Shown in pieces: positions 61,397 to 64,000 of a stretch of DNA of 64,000 nt (positions are counted from its first letter, which is position 1; the number at the start of each line of letters is the position of its first letter). The notes beneath the pieces were generated by a model. That model did not search any database and was not told the DNA's origin. It saw only the letters and a list, made by a program, of their open reading frames with translations. Source of the stretch: Maricaulis virginensis (GTDB lineage Bacteria; Pseudomonadota; Alphaproteobacteria; Caulobacterales; Maricaulaceae). Location: positions 62,001 through 126,000 of the forward strand of contig NZ_BSFE01000006.1 of assembly GCF_027922185.1 (NCBI RefSeq), written 5' to 3'. The translations under genes and the position numbers were made by a program.

Positions 61397-62098
61397 ATGT
61401 CGCACACCGCAGATCCCCGCCTCATTGTCGCGCTCGACGTGCCGACCACCGGCCAGGCCTGGTCGATCGTCGAGGCCGTCGGCGATGCCGTCAGCTTCTA
61501 CAAGATCGGTCTCCAGCTGCTCCCCGTGGGCGGGATGGACCTCTGCCGCCGCCTCAAGAGCGCCGGCAAGGACGTCTTCCTGGACTTCAAGCTGCACGAC
61601 ATCCCCGCCACGGTGGAAAAGGCGACCCGGTCGATCACCGCCGGCGGCGCCGACCTGCTGACCGTGCACGCCGAACCGCCGGTGATGCGCGCCGCCGTCG
61701 CCGGGCGCGAAGGTTCAAGCCTGCGCATTCTCGGCGTCACCGTGCTGACCAGTTATGACGACGCCATGCTGGCCGAGATGGGCTATGCCTATGGCGCCCG
61801 CGATCTCGTCCTGCGCCGTGTGGAACAGGCGCTCGAAGCCGGTGTCGACGGTGTCGTGGCCAGCGCTCACGAAGCCACCGAGATCCGCCAGCGCTTCGGC
61901 GGTGATTTCCTGATCGTCACCCCGGGCATCCGTCCGGCCGGTGCCGATATCGGCGACCAGAAGCGCGTCGCCACCCCGGCCGCAGCCCTCGCCCGGGGCG
62001 CCACCCACCTCGTGGTCGGCCGCCCCGTCAACGCCGCCGATGATCCGGCCGCCGCCGCACGGGCGATTGTTGAAGAGATGCGCGGCGTTCCGGCCTGA
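61397..62098 (+). CDS. pyrF: Orotidine 5'-phosphate decarboxylase
   Basis: 233 residues. DFKLHDIP carries the catalytic Lys/Asp network; the start LIVALDVPT and the VTPGIRPAGADIGDQKR loop are typical of group I enzymes. It converts OMP to UMP. It starts 10 bp after the LysE gene, so the two may be co-transcribed. Confidence 0.96.
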   Translation: MSHTADPRLIVALDVPTTGQAWSIVEAVGDAVSFYKIGLQLLPVGGMDLCRRLKSAGKDVFLDFKLHDIPATVEKATRSITAGGADLLTVHAEPPVMRAAVAGREGSSLRILGVTVLTSYDDAMLAEMGYAYGARDLVLRRVEQALEAGVDGVVASAHEATEIRQRFGGDFLIVTPGIRPAGADIGDQKRVATPAAALARGATHLVVGRPVNAADDPAAAARAIVEEMRGVPA

Positions 62099-62188
62099 GC
62101 GGGGGCATTTCTGCTGTCATCGCGGATGGACAGACGCCATTCCGGCCAGGTGACGTGCGAAAACAAGGCTCCGACGCAATCCTATTCG

Positions 62189-62574
62189 CCGTCACCCTGA
62201 CGAAAGTCAGGGCCCAGTTCATAAGGCTCGGTGATCGCGAGCGCGCACTTACCCATACCCCTCCACGTTTTCCCGGCCGGAAGCCCGGCGAAGGCCGGGC
62301 AAAGCGCCGGGACCTACGGGAAACTCATCACTTGAAGTGATCTCCGGTAGATCCCGGATCTGCAGCCTGCTTCTGCGGGCCTTTGTCCGGGAGAAATGGG
62401 TGCTTCCTCCCTGTCCAACCAAACCTCGTCATCCTGATGAAGGTCAGGACCCAGATCGCAAAGCGGGATTCGCGTGAGATGGGCTCGGATCACATAGGCC
62501 GTCGTGCGGGATGGGCGCGAATTTGCACCTACCTCGCGCTATGAGCTGGGCCCTGACTTTCGTCAGGGTGACGG
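62189..62574. repeat. Compound repeat: family D arms around a family C copy
   Basis: The outer inverted ends CCGTCACCCTGACGAAAGTC (from 62189) and GACTTTCGTCAGGGTGACGG (to 62574) are family D; another D arm (GTCATCCTGATGAAGGTCAGG) lies near 62427. Between them, 62268-62396 is a family C copy with TTTTCCCGG and CCGGGAGAAA ends. It occupies most of the 522-bp gap between pyrF and the next gene. Confidence 0.85.
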
Positions 62575-62620
62575 TCGGTGCGGATGTGCGCAATCAGCGT
62601 CGACCCGAACCGAAACCCGC

Positions 62621-63211
62621 CTAATCGTAAGGATAGGCCCGCGCCGGGGCGTGGGCGCGGCGCGTGTCCATGGCGCGCACTTGCCGTGCCGTGTGCGAGA
62701 GGCCGGCAAAACGCGTGCGCACCTCGCCCGAGGCGGAAATCAGGACGATGCCGCGATAGCTGTAGAGCGGCGTGAAGGGACGCTCGACCCCGCCGGCCAG
62801 CGCACCGGTGAAGAAGCTCGGATCCAGGGTGAGGGTCTCGCGGGATGCCGGTGCGTAATCCGCGGTCTGCGTCACCCTATGGCGCACTGTGTCACTGGAA
62901 CGGGTCTCGTATGTGGTCACAATGTCATACGAATGGTGCAACTGTGCGACGTCTGTGCGACGGGTCTGCCGCGGCGCCCCTTCCAGCCGGGTCACATCGG
63001 CGGAAAACCCTGACGGTTGAGGGCGTTGCGCCTCGTCCGGCATCTGCGTGAACCGGCAGGCAGGGCCAGTATACGCCCCGGCCAGGGCCTGGCGGATATC
63101 CTCGGGCGAACATTCCCGCGCCGGCGCGCTGCCGGTCTGCGCAAACGCCGCCGGTGCCGCCAGGAGCGCGGTCGCCAAAACCATGAAAACAGGGCGTAAA
63201 GCGTGTGCCAT
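62621..63211 (-). CDS. Exported protein of unknown function
   Basis: 196 residues with a signal peptide (about 1-24, AAFAQ). The mature part has many polar beta-like stretches (YDIVTTYETRSSDTVRHRVTQ) and a pair of cysteines (RECSPED, PACRFTQ). The C-terminus is Arg/Ala-rich. No family recognised. The start at 63211 was chosen over an upstream codon because it opens directly on the signal peptide. Confidence 0.65.
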   Translation of the reverse strand: MAHALRPVFMVLATALLAAPAAFAQTGSAPARECSPEDIRQALAGAYTGPACRFTQMPDEAQRPQPSGFSADVTRLEGAPRQTRRTDVAQLHHSYDIVTTYETRSSDTVRHRVTQTADYAPASRETLTLDPSFFTGALAGGVERPFTPLYSYRGIVLISASGEVRTRFAGLSHTARQVRAMDTRRAHAPARAYPYD

Positions 63212-63301
63212 TCCGGCACAGTACCGCGGGCGGGCGGGATTACGAAGTCCGTGCACCCGGCACGCGAAACCGGGGATACGTGCTCAACTATCCGCACCCC
63301 C

Positions 63302-63532
63302 TCAGAAGTCGCTTAGAATGCCCTTCTTCTCCCAGTCGCCATAGCGGGTGGGTTCCGGCCCGTTGCGGCGTCCGCCGGTTTCCGGCGGCAGCTCGGCCTC
63401 CGCCTGCGCCTTGCGGCGTGCCTCGGCCTCTTCCAGCGCCCGCCGGGCGGCCGGGCTCAATGTCTTGCCGGGCGCCGCAGCAGCAGGGATTCCCGCCATG
63501 CCCGTCCCGTCTTGCCGTTCTTTCTGGGTCAT
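63302..63532 (-). CDS. DUF1674 / SDHAF4-like protein
   Basis: 76 residues, mostly polar and low-complexity, ending in GGRRNGPEPTRYGDWEKKGILSDF. That C-terminal block (PTRYGDWEKKG) is the diagnostic motif of DUF1674 and of mitochondrial succinate dehydrogenase assembly factor 4. In mitochondria the protein binds flavinated SdhA. No sdh gene lies in the window. It is divergent from htpX. Confidence 0.9.
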   Translation of the reverse strand: MTQKERQDGTGMAGIPAAAAPGKTLSPAARRALEEAEARRKAQAEAELPPETGGRRNGPEPTRYGDWEKKGILSDF

Positions 63533-63587
63533 CCCATTTATCTAGTCCGACAGGGGCCTGTCGCCAAGAATGGAAACTGCCAGAACC

Positions 63588-64000
63588 ATGACTGCCAACG
63601 GATTGAGAACCTTCCTCCTGCTCGCCGGCATGACCGCCCTCTTCATGGCGATCGGCTATGTGCTGGGCGGAGCCGCCGGCGCGATGATCGCCCTGGTCAT
63701 TGCCGGGGGCATGAACCTGTTTGCCTGGTGGAACAGTGCCGACATGGTGCTGCGCATGCATGGCGCCCGCGAGATCGGTCCGGACGAACGCCATCCGCAA
63801 TTGCGCCAGTATGCCGCCGATGTCGAACATCTCGCCCGCCGCGCCGGCCTGCCGGTGCCGCGCGTCTTCGTGATCGAGAGCGACCAGCCCAACGCCTTCG
63901 CCACCGGCCGCGACCCGAACCATGCCGCCGTCGCCGCGACGACCGGCCTTCTGGCCCGGCTCGACCGGGAAGAGGTGCAGGGCGTGATGGCGCACGAGCT
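63588..64000 (+). CDS. htpX: HtpX-like membrane metalloprotease (partial, 3' end outside)
   Basis: 137 residues visible, beginning with ATG 63588; an in-frame ATG at 63570 is possible. Two N-terminal helices (RTFLLLAGMTALFMAIGYVLGG; AMIALVIAGGMNLFAWW) precede PQLRQYAADVEHLARRAGLPVPRVFV and NAFATGRDPNHAAVAATTGLL, the HtpX pattern. The window ends at the start of the zinc motif (VMAHEL). It degrades misfolded membrane proteins. Confidence 0.9.
   Translation, partial: MTANGLRTFLLLAGMTALFMAIGYVLGGAAGAMIALVIAGGMNLFAWWNSADMVLRMHGAREIGPDERHPQLRQYAADVEHLARRAGLPVPRVFVIESDQPNAFATGRDPNHAAVAATTGLLARLDREEVQGVMAHE

Noticed and set aside
1..64000. tRNA or rRNA genes
   Set aside because: I looked for T-loop (GGTTCGAATCC-type) and rRNA signatures on both strands and saw none that were not inside a convincing protein gene. 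A covariance search would settle it.

Overview
The window is 64 kb of gene-dense, high-GC bacterial chromosome (roughly two thirds G+C by eye). The gene content points to an alphaproteobacterium. The markers are a RegB/RegA/SenC redox cluster, an MmcB gene preceded by an alphaproteobacterial LexA box (GAAC-N7-GAAC, the reverse of GTTC-N7-GTTC), a short DUF2794 protein, a DUF1674/SDHAF4-like protein, an intracellular PHB depolymerase and a large TonB receptor. The combination resembles marine stalked bacteria of the Maricaulis/Hyphomonas/Caulobacter kind; that placement is inference. No rRNA, tRNA, CRISPR array, prophage or IS transposase was recognised.

Layout. 1-2.5 kb: redox two-component system regA(partial)-regB with divergent senC/sco. 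2.5-7.1 kb: PHB depolymerase and a TonB-dependent receptor. 7.1-17.4 kb: a sulfotransferase, a large unknown exported protein, a bifunctional PBP, small envelope proteins, a Na+/H+ antiporter, a lipoprotein glycerophosphodiesterase and a cold-shock protein. 17.6-27.2 kb: asd, an O-antigen acetylase-type acyltransferase, a RarD permease, an epoxide hydrolase, glyoxalase-fold proteins, a serine beta-lactamase-like enzyme, pyridoxal kinase, a CitE-type lyase and an ArsC-like reductase. 27.2-30.2 kb: a GbsR-type regulator and the oxyR / ahpC-ahpD peroxide defence locus. 30.3-37.9 kb: a dicarboxylate symporter, a glycosyltransferase, a chemoreceptor and small membrane proteins. 38.1-42.8 kb: the translation/secretion operon ffh-rpsP-rimM-trmD-rplS, invaded by a repeat element and by a reverse-strand lipoprotein gene. 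43.1-47.3 kb: a sirtuin, a zincin, SOS-regulated mmcB and a GlxA-type regulator with a DJ-1 partner. 47.3-51.7 kb: a four-gene translationally coupled Gld-like ABC operon. 52-57.9 kb: DUF2794, a YccA/BAX-inhibitor protein, ThpR, a low-Mr phosphatase, a histidine phosphatase, a histidine kinase and argG. 58.2-58.9 kb: a low-GC pocket with two orphan genes. 59-64 kb: an animal-type glutaminase, a LysE exporter, pyrF, a hypothetical, an SDHAF4-like gene and the start of htpX.

The least ordinary structure is a set of intergenic, hairpin-ended repeats. At least four families (called A-D here) recur between genes: A at about 23.6, 40.2, 43.8, 45.0 and 58.1 kb; B at 42.9 and 52.3 kb; C and D as composite blocks at 59.0-59.3 and 62.2-62.6 kb. 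The C/D blocks flank the glutaminase-lysE-pyrF segment in the same order. The genes are otherwise mostly housekeeping or well-known accessory types. I did not find a convincing new multi-gene system. The best candidates for a closer look are the repeats, the low-GC pocket, the animal-type glutaminase, the Gld-like operon and several local regulatory signals.
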